Program-made: the position numbers and the translations under genes | Part shown: positions 63,314 to 64,000 of the stretch, in pieces | Position numbering within the stretch: the stretch's first letter is position 1 | Layout of the letters: each line of letters opens with the position of its first letter | Notes under the pieces: model-generated | Told to the model about the DNA's origin: nothing | What the model saw: the letters and a program-made list of their open reading frames with translations, nothing else | Database searches by the model: none | NCBI GenBank assembly: GCA_964030475.1 | Contig: CAXIPT010000001.1 | Span: 10,845,593-10,909,592, forward strand | DNA from: Tethya wilhelma | Taxonomy: Eukaryota; Porifera; Demospongiae; Tethyida; Tethyidae | Length of the DNA: 64,000 nucleotides | Reading direction: 5' to 3'

Positions 63314-64000
63314 CTGTCGTTTCGCCAGCGCGCAATTTTATTTGCAGCATTACGTCATTTTTGTAGGGAAATCGAGCTAAAATGGCAACTGTCAAGTAGT
63401 GTCACAAAAGCATTCCTTACGCTATTTCTAGAGCAGAGAAAGCCAGCGAAACTACATTGAATGTTACAGGTACAACACGTAGAGTGATAAAAAATCCCAT
63501 ACTATGTGCGCTATACTTTTTTGCATGCCTGTTGAACTTTTTGTGAGTCACCCTAGCCTAAGAGTAGTAGTATTAGTCTGGTGCTTGCATCCATGAAAAC
63601 CTTGAGAACAAGATAAAACTTGAGTATATTGTTAAGCAGCTACCCATGCATCTGCTTTTGAAAACTGGGAGCCTAATGTTTGTCTGAAAAAATTTCTCAA
63701 CCAAGTCTTTGTATCTATGTATGGATTATTGTAAGAAAAATGCTCATTTATTGATTCATGTAAGCAAATCTGTGAAGTTTTCTTCACTGAAAACAGCTTC
63801 ACAAAGATTAATATACATTTCTTTATTTGCAGCACTATTATGTTCAATTCTGTAACTCTGTATTGATATTTTGTAGGTCAATTGTTTATTGCACCATGAT
63901 TGCACTGCTGTTTTATGAATAACTTTTAATAATTCAACAAGTTTTGTAACGACCCTTACCTATTTCAGTACATTGTGATACGGAAATTTTGAACCGTTTC
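63314..64000. other. No gene seen
   Basis: A short GCGCAATTTTATTTGCAGC stretch begins the segment; no supported frame follows. A 71-codon minus frame (63632-63847) has no motif. Confidence 0.4.

Noticed and set aside
1..64000. CRISPR arrays, rRNA or tRNA genes
   Set aside because: No spaced identical direct repeats, no rRNA-like block and no cloverleaf with a convincing B box was found by eye. The DNA is clearly eukaryotic.

Overview
This window is AT-rich metazoan nuclear DNA made almost entirely of transposable elements, whole and broken. No ordinary host gene was recognised. Where coding exons can be joined across GT-AG (once GC-AG) sites, the introns are only about 46-103 bp. The element types are hAT, MULE, Helitron, Tc1-like DD34E, tyrosine recombinase, KDZ-like, copia, gypsy, non-LTR and many foldback MITEs. 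Short introns plus this mixture suggest a marine invertebrate, most likely a demosponge of the Amphimedon kind. That assignment is inference, not proven here.

Layout. 1-4.6 kb: copies of a composite repeat (foldback B, spacer C, block A ending in a hairpin), one split by a 1.35-kb MULE with a clean 8-bp target duplication. 4.6-9.2 kb: a decayed hAT-type transposase. 9.9-13 kb: MITEs and a composite copy. 13.2-15.7 kb: a Helitron N-terminal fragment and a non-LTR reverse transcriptase. 16-20.4 kb: an isolated first exon, then a copia element with its 3' LTR. 20.6-22.5 kb: two convergent spliced transposon genes, one apparently intact (220 aa). 22.6-24.4 kb: an inverted duplication and a gypsy 3' end. 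25.8-28.4 kb: composite repeats and a purine-rich minisatellite. 28.4-36.6 kb: a tyrosine recombinase remnant, a DD34E transposase, and a coiled-coil/SHOCT-like gene broken by two MITEs. 37.7 kb: an intact 313-aa ORF in an A/C-rich block. 39-46 kb: MITEs, a satellite-like array, a Pack-MULE candidate and two TTAA-flanked elements (family G). 47-58.5 kb: the most interesting block, a minus-strand ATPase/Q-rich-repeat/PHD gene facing a plus-strand KDZ-like transposase gene, with a non-LTR ORF1 unit between them and nested MITEs in the transposase. 58.6-61.5 kb: a FLYWCH-type MULE with about 90-bp terminal repeats, itself carrying two insertions. 61.5-63.3 kb: another composite copy split by a MITE.

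How the parts work together. Several elements look like two-gene transposons, with a transposase paired with a divergent or convergent accessory gene (20.6-22.5 kb; 28.9-36.6 kb; 49.6-58.5 kb). Most copies carry frameshifts, stops or nested insertions, so mobilisation from this locus is unlikely. The intact exceptions are the 220-aa gene, the 313-aa ORF and a 355-aa ORF1-like protein. Seven single N bases coincide with abrupt changes of repeat family and probably mark contig joins, so some adjacencies may be assembly artefacts.
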